A stretch of 5,036 bases of DNA from Actinomycetales bacterium (GTDB lineage Bacteria > Actinomycetota > Actinomycetes > Actinomycetales > Dermabacteraceae). The notes under the pieces are model-generated. The model had not been told where the DNA came from. It did not search any database and saw only the letters and a list, made by a program, of their open reading frames with translations. The position numbers were made by a program, and so were the translations under genes. The stretch is taken from contig JAAZLF010000616.1 of the NCBI GenBank assembly GCA_012799425.1, forward strand, positions 1-5,036. Reading direction: 5' to 3'. Positions within the stretch are counted from its first letter, which is position 1. Every line of letters starts with the position of its first letter. Below are positions 1 through 5,036 of the stretch, one piece after another.

Positions 1-14
1 ATGCTCTGTGCCAT
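1..14 (-). CDS. 5' end of an unidentified leftward gene (partial)
   Basis: Only the first four codons and part of a fifth are visible, reading M-A-Q-S on the minus strand from an ATG at 14-12. The start is supported by an AAGGAG sequence (21-26 on the plus strand as CTCCTT) placed six bases before it, which is ideal spacing. The gene lies downstream of the permease, on the same strand, after a hairpin and a short tandem repeat, so it may be a later member of the same catabolic locus. Four residues cannot identify a product. A sugar-phosphate isomerase, epimerase or second kinase would fit the context, but that is a guess. The call rests on the ribosome binding site and start codon alone and could be fortuitous. 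Confidence 0.55.
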
Positions 15-20
15 GACTGG

Positions 21-26
21 CTCCTT
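21..26 (-). promoter_or_regulatory. Ribosome binding site of the left-edge gene
   Basis: AAGGAG on the minus strand, six bases upstream of an ATG at 14-12. It is the main evidence that a gene starts at the left edge of the window. Confidence 0.55.
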
Positions 27-55
27 CTGCGAGGTGAGGGGGTCCGAGAAGAACC

Positions 56-95
56 GAGGAGATGCGGGGAGATCTGAGGAGATCCGGGGAGATCC
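56..95. repeat. 20-bp tandem direct repeat, two copies, with 10-bp sub-periodicity
   Basis: Bases 56-75 and 76-95 are adjacent copies of a 20-mer, GAGGAGATNCGGGGAGATCY, differing at only two positions. Each copy is itself two diverged 10-mers built on G-R-G-G-A-G-A-T, so the stretch reads as four 10-bp units. It sits in the gap between the permease terminator and the ribosome binding site of the next leftward gene. It would therefore lie in the leader of that gene or in the read-through RNA, where it is pyrimidine-rich and carries several TCTCC blocks. No function is evident. It may be slippage-generated DNA, or a binding or spacing element. Confidence 0.7.
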
Positions 96-107
96 TAGAG
101 GGCAGGG

Positions 108-141
108 GCCCCGGGGCCGACGGTCGCGTCGGCCCCGGGGC
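108..141 (-). terminator. GC-rich hairpin after the permease gene (probable terminator)
   Basis: A perfect 15-bp inverted repeat (arms 108-122 and 127-141) encloses the four-base loop 123-126. It begins six bases past the permease stop codon. There is no T-tract on the minus-strand side, as is common for hairpin terminators in high-GC actinobacteria, so it could instead be a 3'-end stabiliser or a partial terminator that lowers expression of the next gene. Its core GGCCGACGG...CGTCGGCC recurs in the hairpin at 1536-1574. Confidence 0.7.
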
Positions 142-147
142 GATCGC

Positions 148-1500
148 TCAGGACTCGACGACGATGTCCTTCTTGCCGAGTCGGGGCTGCTCGACCTTCA
201 GGGCGAAGGTCATGAGGAACGCGAGGGCGTACAGGATCACGAAGGCCCAGACCACGCCCACGTTCCCGCCCCAGGGGCGCACCACGGCGACCACGAAGGA
301 GCCCAGGAACGTCGCGCCGCCCGCGGCGGTGGTGTACATGGCCATCGCGGCGCCCTTGTGGGCCGGGGCGAGCGCGGGCATGATCGCGCCGAGCGGCACG
401 AAGCCCGCCAGCAGGATGCCGAACACGGTGCCGGCGATGACGGAGACGACGAAGCCCCAGTCGGAGCCGGCGGGGACCCAGTGCGGCACGTACCACCACA
501 GCAGCAGGCCGATCGCGGAGCCGACGATGCCGAACCAGCGCACCGTGGTGGTCCAGCCGACGCGGTCGCCGAGGGCGCCGAAGGCGGCGTTGAACAGGAT
601 GTTCCCGGCGAAGATGACCGAGGTCATCAGCAGCCAGCGGGACTGGCCCCAGCCGAGCGTCTCGGCGATCACGGTGGGCAGGATGATGAACATGCCGAAC
701 TGCGGCGCGGTGTTGATCAGGCGGGTCAGGAAGCCCATCATCACCTTCTTGTTCTTCAGCGACAGCACCACGCCGGAGAGGATGACCTGCGAGGCGGTCT
801 CGCCCTCGGGAGCGAGACGGCGGTCGCCGTGCTCCTCGCGCACGCCGAAGTAGGCGATCAGGAAGCCGGCCACCACGATCGCGGTGGAGGCGACCATGGC
901 CCAGCGCTCACCGAAGAGCCCGCCGCCGAAGGCGGGGATCAGACCGATCGCGACGAGGGAGCCGAGGGTGGGCAGCCCGCCGGTGAACATGACGTAGAAC
1001 CAGCCCACGGCGGCACCGGCGCGCTCCTTCGGCGCGACCGCGTTGACCCAGACCAGGAAGGCGAAGGCGAACAGCGGGAAGCCGAAGCCGCGGAACATGT
1101 ACGTCGCGAAGATCAGCGCCACGGACTCGGTGGCCAGGGCGCCCACGAACGCCGCCTGGAACACGACCCACACGGCGACGCCGAGCAGCATCACCCGGCG
1201 CGGGCCCCACAGGTCGGACAGGGCGCCTGCGAGGTACGAGCCGATGAGCGTGGCCAGCGAGTAGAAGGTGATGGCGGTCGCGGCGAGGTTGATCATCTCG
1301 TCGCCGCCGCCGAACACGTTGGCCATGTGCGGGGAGACGAAGTTGGTCTCCACGCCGTTGCCGGTCATGAAGATGAGCACGCCGAGGAAGCCCCAGCGCA
1401 GGACATGGGGGATGCCGAGGCGGTCCAGGGCGGTCTCCTGAGCGGAGCCGGGGGCGGGGACGGCCGGGCTGCCGGTCGTCGCGGGGGATGCGGAGCTCAT
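148..1500 (-). CDS. MFS polyol permease (polyol porter family, like ribitol/arabinitol permeases)
   Basis: A 450-residue inner-membrane secondary transporter, the usual length for the major facilitator superfamily, with about twelve hydrophobic segments between residues 35 and 435. The loop after the second segment carries the MFS signature G-A-L-S-D-L-W-G-P-R-R (92-102), with its counterpart G-A-L-G-D-R-V-G-W (308-316) in the second half. Blocks such as F-M-T-G-N-G-V-E (44-51), R-G-F-G-F-P-L-F (137-144), R-L-I-N-T (260-264), V-R-W-F-G (320-324) and P-A-L-A-P-A-H-K-G-A-A (375-385) recall the RbtT/DalT pentitol permeases as I remember them, so proton-coupled uptake of a sugar alcohol is the likely role. 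The ATG at 1500 has AGGAGT (1508-1513) seven bases upstream. The frame stays open further upstream but that stretch overlaps the dehydrogenase gene and is not protein-like. The gene follows the dehydrogenase by 80 bp on the same strand and is probably co-transcribed despite the intervening hairpin. Substrate is inferred from the neighbour: erythritol or threitol. Confidence 0.88.
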   Translation of the reverse strand: MSSASPATTGSPAVPAPGSAQETALDRLGIPHVLRWGFLGVLIFMTGNGVETNFVSPHMANVFGGGDEMINLAATAITFYSLATLIGSYLAGALSDLWGPRRVMLLGVAVWVVFQAAFVGALATESVALIFATYMFRGFGFPLFAFAFLVWVNAVAPKERAGAAVGWFYVMFTGGLPTLGSLVAIGLIPAFGGGLFGERWAMVASTAIVVAGFLIAYFGVREEHGDRRLAPEGETASQVILSGVVLSLKNKKVMMGFLTRLINTAPQFGMFIILPTVIAETLGWGQSRWLLMTSVIFAGNILFNAAFGALGDRVGWTTTVRWFGIVGSAIGLLLWWYVPHWVPAGSDWGFVVSVIAGTVFGILLAGFVPLGAIMPALAPAHKGAAMAMYTTAAGGATFLGSFVVAVVRPWGGNVGVVWAFVILYALAFLMTFALKVEQPRLGKKDIVVES

Positions 1501-1535
1501 GCGGGGCACTCCTGTGTGCGGTGGTGAGGACGGCA

Positions 1536-1574
1536 CGAGACGGCCGACGGCGCAAGGCGGCGTCGGCCGTCTCG
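1536..1574 (-). terminator. Intercistronic GC-rich hairpin between dehydrogenase and permease genes
   Basis: A perfect 14-bp inverted repeat (arms 1536-1549 and 1561-1574) starts seven bases past the dehydrogenase stop. The 11-base loop can add three more G-C pairs (1551-1553 with 1557-1559). No T-tract follows on the minus strand. There is only about 22 bp between the hairpin and the permease ribosome binding site and no visible promoter in that space. Partial termination, or protection of the upstream message, is therefore more likely than a complete stop. Confidence 0.65.
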
Positions 1575-1580
1575 AGGGGG

Positions 1581-2669
1581 TCAGAGTCCGGGGAGGATGG
1601 AGACCTTGACGGAGGCGCCCGCGGAGTCGGCGACCGAGTCGAGGGCCTTCTGGAAGTCCGCGAGGGCGAACTGGTGGGTGCAGATCTCCTCGAGGGGCAG
1701 ATCGCCCTTCTCGATGATCTTGATGGCGGCGGGCCAGGTGTGGGGGCCCAGGTGGGCGCCGCGCACGTCGAGCTCCTTGTCGTCGGAGATGATCGACCAG
1801 TCCACCGAGACGTTCTCCTTGAACACGGAGTACTCGACGAAGCGTCCGAGCTTGCGCAGCAGGTTCAGGCCCTGCGGGACTGCGCTGGGGTGGCCGGTGC
1901 ACTCGATGTAGACGTCAGCGCCGTAGCCGCCGGTCAGGCCGCGGATCTCCTCGTAGATGTCGACCTTCGAGGGGTTCAGGGTGAGATCGGCGCCGCACTT
2001 CTTCGCCAGCTCGAGCTTGTCGTCGTCGAAGTCGAGGGCGATCACGAGCTTGGGGTTCTTGTGGGCGGCGCCGATGATCGCGCCGAGGCCGATCGGGCCG
2101 GCGCCGGCGATGACGACGACGTCGTCGAACTGCAGCTCCGCGCGCTCGACCGCGTGCATCGAGCAGGACAGCGGCTCGGCGTAGGCGGCGTGCTGCGGGG
2201 CGATCTCCTTGGAGATGCGGTGGGCGCGGGCCAGCGGGGGCACGATCATGTAATCGGCCATGCCGCCGTTGAAGCTCTTGAAACCGAACATGTCGTGCGG
2301 ATCGCACATCCAGTACCAGCCGCGCTGGCAGTACATGCACTCGCCGCAGGGGACGATCTGCTCGACCACGATGCGGTCGCCGACGGAGACGCCGTGGCGG
2401 GCCAGGGCCTCCTGGGACCCCTGCACGACCTCGCCGGTGATCTCGTGACCGGGGATGATGCCCGGCTCGACCCATCGGTCGCGGTTCTCATCGCCCCAGA
2501 ACTTGGCGGCGCCGGCGTAGGCCTTGAGGTCGCTCGCGCAGACGCCGACGGCCTCGACCTTGATCAGCAGCTCATCGGCGGCGGGGGTGGGGACGGGGCG
2601 CTCCTCGAGGCGGTAGTCCTCGGGCGCATGCATGACGACGGCCTGCATGGTCTGCGGGATCTCGGTCAT
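1581..2669 (-). CDS. eltD: Zinc-dependent polyol dehydrogenase, probable erythritol/L-threitol dehydrogenase
   Basis: A 362-residue cytosolic medium-chain dehydrogenase that should oxidise a polyol to a ketose with NAD+; for erythritol or L-threitol the product is L-erythrulose. An N-terminal GroES-like domain carries the catalytic zinc residues C44 (G-V-C-A-S-D), H75-E76 (G-H-E) and E165 (A-E-P-L-S-C), and the structural zinc cysteines C108, C111, C114 and C122. The Rossmann fold has G-A-G-P-I-G-L-G (189-196), and D213 at the end of the second strand favours NAD over NADP. All key residues are intact. The stretches D-L-K-A-Y-A-G-A-A-K-F-W-G-D-E-N-R (47-63) and S-I-I-S-D-D-K-E-L-D-V-R-G-A-H-L-G-P (292-309) strongly recall the Mycobacterium smegmatis EltD sequence as I remember it. 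Sorbitol, threonine or another polyol dehydrogenase remains possible. The start at 2669 gives the canonical M-Q-A-V-V opening and has AAGGAG (2680-2685) ten bases upstream. It leads a likely two-gene unit with the permease, under its own operator-controlled promoter. Confidence 0.85.
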   Translation of the reverse strand: MTEIPQTMQAVVMHAPEDYRLEERPVPTPAADELLIKVEAVGVCASDLKAYAGAAKFWGDENRDRWVEPGIIPGHEITGEVVQGSQEALARHGVSVGDRIVVEQIVPCGECMYCQRGWYWMCDPHDMFGFKSFNGGMADYMIVPPLARAHRISKEIAPQHAAYAEPLSCSMHAVERAELQFDDVVVIAGAGPIGLGAIIGAAHKNPKLVIALDFDDDKLELAKKCGADLTLNPSKVDIYEEIRGLTGGYGADVYIECTGHPSAVPQGLNLLRKLGRFVEYSVFKENVSVDWSIISDDKELDVRGAHLGPHTWPAAIKIIEKGDLPLEEICTHQFALADFQKALDSVADSAGASVKVSILPGL

Positions 2670-2679
2670 CTCGACACAT

Positions 2680-2685
2680 CTCCTT
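2680..2685 (-). promoter_or_regulatory. Ribosome binding site of the dehydrogenase gene
   Basis: AAGGAG on the minus strand, ten bases before the ATG at 2669, which is slightly long spacing. Another ATG (2679-2677) abuts this site directly but is out of frame and too close to be used, so the start at 2669 is kept. Confidence 0.6.
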
Positions 2686-2797
2686 CGATACGTTCCGGGA
2701 CGGACCCGGTCGGGCGGATCGGCACGACTCCGGTGCCGGGGCGCGTCCTCGACGCTCCTCCAGGGCGTCCCTGCGGGGCCGTCCTCTCACCCTACCG

Positions 2798-2827
2798 ACT
2801 CTAGGCACCGCCGAGAACATTCGTCAA
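2798..2827 (-). promoter_or_regulatory. Predicted sigma-70-type promoter of the dehydrogenase-permease unit
   Basis: On the minus strand a TTGACG -35 box (2822-2827) is followed after 18 bases by a TAGAGT -10-like box (2798-2803), predicting a start near 2791 and a leader of about 120 bases. The -35 box matches the consensus at five of six positions; the -10 box is weaker. The -35 box falls inside the dyad operator at 2813-2840, so a bound regulator would block or contact RNA polymerase there. This is a pattern match by eye. Confidence 0.5.
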
Positions 2828-2840
2828 GCACAAATGTTCC
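2813..2840. promoter_or_regulatory. Dyad operator copy 1, before the dehydrogenase gene (predicted SorC-regulator site)
   Basis: Arms GAACATTCG (2815-2823) and CAAATGTTC (2831-2839) form an inverted repeat matching at eight of nine pairs around a seven-base centre, in an AT-rich island within very GC-rich DNA. The 28-bp site is 20/28 identical, without gaps, to the site at 3997-4024 beside the regulator gene. It overlaps the predicted -35 box. SorC-family regulators bind such dyads and respond to phosphorylated sugars, so the adjacent regulator is the obvious ligand. Binding is inferred. Confidence 0.7.
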
Positions 2841-2938
2841 AGCGAAGGGCGCGCGGAGCCCTCCTCACCCTGACGGGCACGTCGGCGCAGGTCAGCACCC
2901 CTCAGCGCGGAGCTCCGTGAACTCCGTCTCCCCCGGAG

Positions 2939-3892
2939 TCAGGCGGGCAGCTCGACCCCGGCCTCGGCGAGCACGGCCTCCGCCGTGGGCACATCCGTGA
3001 TCAGCGAGGTGAACAGCCCCGCCTTCGCGCCGGCGCGGATGGAGGGCACCTTCTCGCCGCCGGCGGCGAGAGCGATCGTGGTGGGGATCGCGCGCAGCAT
3101 CTCGAGCGGGAGCCGCACCAGGAACTCCGAGCCGGGGAAGGTGCGGGTGGACCCCTCCCCGTCGAAGAAGTGCAGGCAGATGTCGCCGGCGGCCCCCTGC
3201 AGCGCAGGCTCGTGGCGCGGGACGACGGAGGTGAGGCTGGCGCGGCTGTCGTAGGGTCCGCCGATGCCGAGCACGGCGGCACGGGCCCCGTCCCACAGAT
3301 CCACCACCGAGCGGAAGCCGGGATCGGCCTGCAGGGAGGCCCAGAGCGTGGGGCTGGTCTGCGCCGGGGCGAAGAGGAAGCGCGGCTCCGCGCCGGTGCG
3401 GTCGGCGAACTGCCGCACGATCTCATTGGTCTGGAAGGCGGGATCCGGCTCCTGCTGCCCGCCGCCGGTGGGCACGATCAGAGCGCCCGGCAGGGGCGGC
3501 ATGCCGCCCATGCTCGCCACCGAGCTGACCGTCTCGCCCGAGGCGAGCAGGACCGCCTCCCCGGGACGGATCCCGAGCCCGCTCAGCTCCTCGCCCAGCA
3601 GGCCGCCGATCCCTCGGTACCCCCGCTGGACCTGGTCCCCCGGGGCGATCCGCACCGAGTCGATGCCCAGCAGCCCGCGCAGCCGCGCGGCGAGCTCCTC
3701 CAGGTCGACCGTGGGGACGTCGAGCACCTCGAACCGGACCATGCCGATGCGTCGCGCCTCGGCGAGCAGCTTGCTGATCGAGGGGCGGGAGACCCCGAGA
3801 CGGTCCGCGATCTCAGCCTGCCGCAGGCCGTCGACGTAGTAGGCGGAGGCGGCACGATGCAGCAGGTGCATGTCCATCGACGTCTCGAGCAT
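2939..3892 (-). CDS. SorC-family sugar-binding transcriptional regulator
   Basis: A 317-residue regulator of the usual family length. An N-terminal helix-turn-helix (about residues 14-52) has the typical core Y-Y-V-D-G-L-R-Q-A-E-I-A-D-R-L-G-V-S-R (18-36) followed by S-I-S-K-L-L. The rest (about 60-315) is the phosphosugar-binding domain, with a G-G-G-Q-Q turn (143-147), G-I-G-G (209-212), G-D-I-C-L-H-F-F-D (236-244) and A-A-G-G-E-K-V-P-S-I-R-A (276-287), all typical positions for the family. These proteins usually sense a phosphorylated intermediate of the pathway they control. The ATG at 3892 is chosen because AGGAGG (3899-3904) lies six bases upstream; the upstream ATG at 3922 has no good site and would add a basic tail not seen in the family. 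The gene lies between the dehydrogenase gene (same strand) and the kinase gene (divergent), with matching operators on both sides, so it probably controls both units and itself. No strong terminator separates it from the dehydrogenase gene. Activator or repressor cannot be told from sequence. Confidence 0.88.
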   Translation of the reverse strand: MLETSMDMHLLHRAASAYYVDGLRQAEIADRLGVSRPSISKLLAEARRIGMVRFEVLDVPTVDLEELAARLRGLLGIDSVRIAPGDQVQRGYRGIGGLLGEELSGLGIRPGEAVLLASGETVSSVASMGGMPPLPGALIVPTGGGQQEPDPAFQTNEIVRQFADRTGAEPRFLFAPAQTSPTLWASLQADPGFRSVVDLWDGARAAVLGIGGPYDSRASLTSVVPRHEPALQGAAGDICLHFFDGEGSTRTFPGSEFLVRLPLEMLRAIPTTIALAAGGEKVPSIRAGAKAGLFTSLITDVPTAEAVLAEAGVELPA

Positions 3893-3898
3893 GGCGTC

Positions 3899-3904
3899 CC
3901 TCCT
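3899..3904 (-). promoter_or_regulatory. Ribosome binding site deciding the regulator start
   Basis: AGGAGG on the minus strand, six bases before the ATG at 3892. This near-consensus site favours 3892 over the ATG at 3922, which lacks one, and gives the usual short N-terminus before the helix-turn-helix. Confidence 0.7.
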
Positions 3905-3996
3905 GAGTCGTGGCCGAGCCATGGGCGATGACTCGTTCGCGGCGCGGGGCACGGGCCGCCGTCGTCGGGAGCTGCGCAGTGCCGCCGTCGCCACGC

Positions 3997-4024
3997 GAGA
4001 ACAATAGTTCCGCACATTTGTCCC
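3997..4024. promoter_or_regulatory. Dyad operator copy 2, in the regulator-kinase divergent region
   Basis: This site aligns without gaps to the one at 2813-2840 at 20 of 28 positions, beginning with the same GAGAACA and sharing GCACA and TGT blocks at the same spacing. Its dyad is more diverged, but ACAA (4001-4004) and TTGT (4018-4021) pair around the same centre. The left half also contains a smaller near-palindrome, GAACAATAGTTC (3999-4010). On the minus strand TATTGT (4001-4006) could be a weak -10 box for the regulator gene, which would make the site autoregulatory. It lies about 140 bp before the kinase start and about 105 bp before the regulator start. I see no convincing promoter for the kinase. 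Confidence 0.65.
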
Positions 4025-4162
4025 GAAAGCAACCGGAGGTGGCGGCCGCACCGCAGCGCCAGCGGCCCCCGCGTCCCGATGGCAGGATGGCTCGATGTGT
4101 TCCCGACCGGGTCAGCCGGCACCGGGACGCGAAGCGTACAGGAACAGGGAACGAGGCGAAGG

Positions 4163-5036
4163 ATGACTGCTCGCGCGAGCGCGGTCCTCGGGGTCGACGT
4201 CGGCACCTCGAGCACGAAGGGGGTGCTGGTCGCGCTCGACGGGACGATCCTGCGCACCGCCGTGCGCGAGCACTCGGTGCAGCGCCCCGCGGCGGGACAG
4301 GTCGAGATGGACGCCGCGGTGTGGTGGGACGAGTTCGTCTCGATCGCGCGCGAGCTCACCTCCGCGCAGGACGCCGAGGTCACCGCGATCGGCGTCTCGG
4401 GGATGGGCCCCTGCGTGGTCCTCGCCGACGAGCACGGCGCCCCGGTGCGCCCGGCGATCCTCTACGGCGTGGACACCCGCGCCGAGGAGCAGATCCGGCG
4501 TCTGACCCATGTGCTCGGGCAGGAGGAGATCGTCGCCCACTGCGGAGCGGTGCTGACCTCCCAGTCCGCGGGCCCGAAGATCTCCTGGATCGCCGAGCAC
4601 GAGCCCGAGACCTACTCCCGTGCCCGCCGTCTGTTCATGCCCGCCTCGTACCTCGCCTTCCGCCTCACCGGCGAGTACGTGATGGACCACGTCAGCGCGA
4701 GCCAGACCTCTCCTCTGTACTGCCTGCGCGACCGCGACTGGCACTCCCCCGACGCGTCCCACGTCGGCCCCGGGATCGAGTGGTCCCAGCACATCGCGCC
4801 GGGTCTCGAGCTGCCCCGGCTGCGCTGGGCAGGCGAGGCCGCAGGGACCGTCGACGCGGACGTCTCCGCCCTCGTGCCGGGCCTGCCCTCCGGGATTCCG
4901 GTGATCAGCGGGACGATCGACGCGTGGGCGGAGGCGGTCAGCGCCGGCGCCACCCGGCCCGGCGACCTGATGCTGATGTACGGCACCACCACCTTCCTGG
5001 TGGCCACCACCTCCGAGCCGATCGTCAGCCGCGCTA
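4163..5036 (+). CDS. FGGY-family carbohydrate kinase, N-terminal 291 residues (cut by window edge)
   Basis: An open frame starting M-T-A-R-A-S-A-V-L-G and running off the right edge; full-length relatives are about 480-520 residues, so roughly 60% is present. The first FGGY domain opens with the ATP-binding turn G-V-D-V-G-T-S-S-T-K-G (10-20). Y-G-V-D-T-R-A (101-107) is in the usual substrate-contact region. The second domain begins with G-T-I-D-A-W-A-E (250-257), where D253 is the expected catalytic base, then the phosphate-binding M-Y-G-T-T-T (272-277). Where xylulokinases carry S-G-Q-M-H-G this protein has S-G-M-G-P-C (79-84), so it is not a standard xylulokinase. The family phosphorylates sugars or polyols with ATP in the cytosol. 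The dehydrogenase next door suggests erythrulose or another ketose as substrate, but this is inference. The ATG at 4163 has GAGG (4153-4156) six bases upstream. It is transcribed divergently from the regulator and shares an operator region with it. Confidence 0.88.
   Translation, partial: MTARASAVLGVDVGTSSTKGVLVALDGTILRTAVREHSVQRPAAGQVEMDAAVWWDEFVSIARELTSAQDAEVTAIGVSGMGPCVVLADEHGAPVRPAILYGVDTRAEEQIRRLTHVLGQEEIVAHCGAVLTSQSAGPKISWIAEHEPETYSRARRLFMPASYLAFRLTGEYVMDHVSASQTSPLYCLRDRDWHSPDASHVGPGIEWSQHIAPGLELPRLRWAGEAAGTVDADVSALVPGLPSGIPVISGTIDAWAEAVSAGATRPGDLMLMYGTTTFLVATTSEPIVSRA

Noticed and set aside
592..604. GAACA-GGA-TGTTC palindrome inside the permease gene as a third operator
   Set aside because: Half-site spacing is 3 bp rather than 15 bp as in the operator at 2813-2840, and the bases are explained by coding for N-I-L-F-N.
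1..1527. Long plus-strand open frame of about 508 codons opposite the permease gene
   Set aside because: Its translation is low-complexity, rich in G, A, E, D, R and H with no domain, and it is antisense to a clear membrane protein. It is a GC-bias shadow.
2572..2679. Out-of-frame ATG at 2679-2677, abutting the AAGGAG before the dehydrogenase gene, as a small upstream gene
   Set aside because: It has no spacing from the ribosome binding site, its peptide is arginine/proline-rich noise, and it overlaps the true start in another frame.
1488..2804. Plus-strand open frame of about 438 codons opposite the dehydrogenase gene
   Set aside because: Its composition is a mirror of the dehydrogenase codons (A, G, V, D, L rich), with no motif or ribosome binding site. 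Shadow frame.
2919..2939. Small inverted repeat ACTCCG/CGGAGT at the regulator stop as a terminator
   Set aside because: Only six pairs with a seven-base loop, overlapping the stop codon and without a T-tract; too weak to call. No better terminator was seen in 2840-2938.
3893..4051. N-terminal extension of the regulator to an ATG at 3922 or 4051
   Set aside because: The extra residues are arginine-rich and unlike the family, they would cover the operator at 3997-4024 in the longest case, and the best ribosome binding site fits the ATG at 3892.
4112..4792. Minus-strand open frame opposite the kinase gene
   Set aside because: The plus-strand frame encodes clear FGGY motifs; the opposite frame has none and is explained by codon bias.

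Overview
The window is very GC-rich. Its reading frames show the strong G/C third-position bias of a high-GC actinobacterium, and the protein flavour suggests Micrococcales, perhaps Brachybacterium or a relative; the genus is a guess. The window reads as most of a sugar-alcohol utilisation locus, best fitting the C4 polyols (tetritols) erythritol and L-threitol.

Layout, left to right. (i) The first 14 bases hold the start of a leftward gene with a good ribosome binding site; it runs out of the window. (ii) A 133-bp gap holds a 20-bp tandem repeat and a perfect GC-rich hairpin. (iii) A leftward polyol-porter-type MFS permease occupies 148-1500. (iv) An 80-bp gap holds a second perfect hairpin with the same core sequence. 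(v) A leftward zinc-dependent medium-chain dehydrogenase resembling erythritol/L-threitol dehydrogenase (EltD) occupies 1581-2669. (vi) A 269-bp gap holds its promoter and a dyad operator. (vii) A leftward SorC-family sugar-responsive regulator occupies 2939-3892. (viii) A 270-bp divergent promoter region holds a second copy of the operator. (ix) A rightward FGGY-family carbohydrate kinase starts at 4163 and is cut by the right edge.

Inferred workings: the permease brings in the polyol, the NAD-dependent dehydrogenase oxidises it to the ketose (erythrulose if the substrate is a tetritol), and the kinase phosphorylates the ketose or a related sugar. The SorC regulator would sense a phosphorylated intermediate and act at the two matching operators, one before dehydrogenase-permease and one between its own gene and the kinase gene. 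The strongest new observation is this operator pair: 28-bp sites, 20/28 identical without gaps, sharing a dyad centre, found only in the two promoter gaps of the locus. The substrate assignment rests on recalled family resemblance and context, not on a search.
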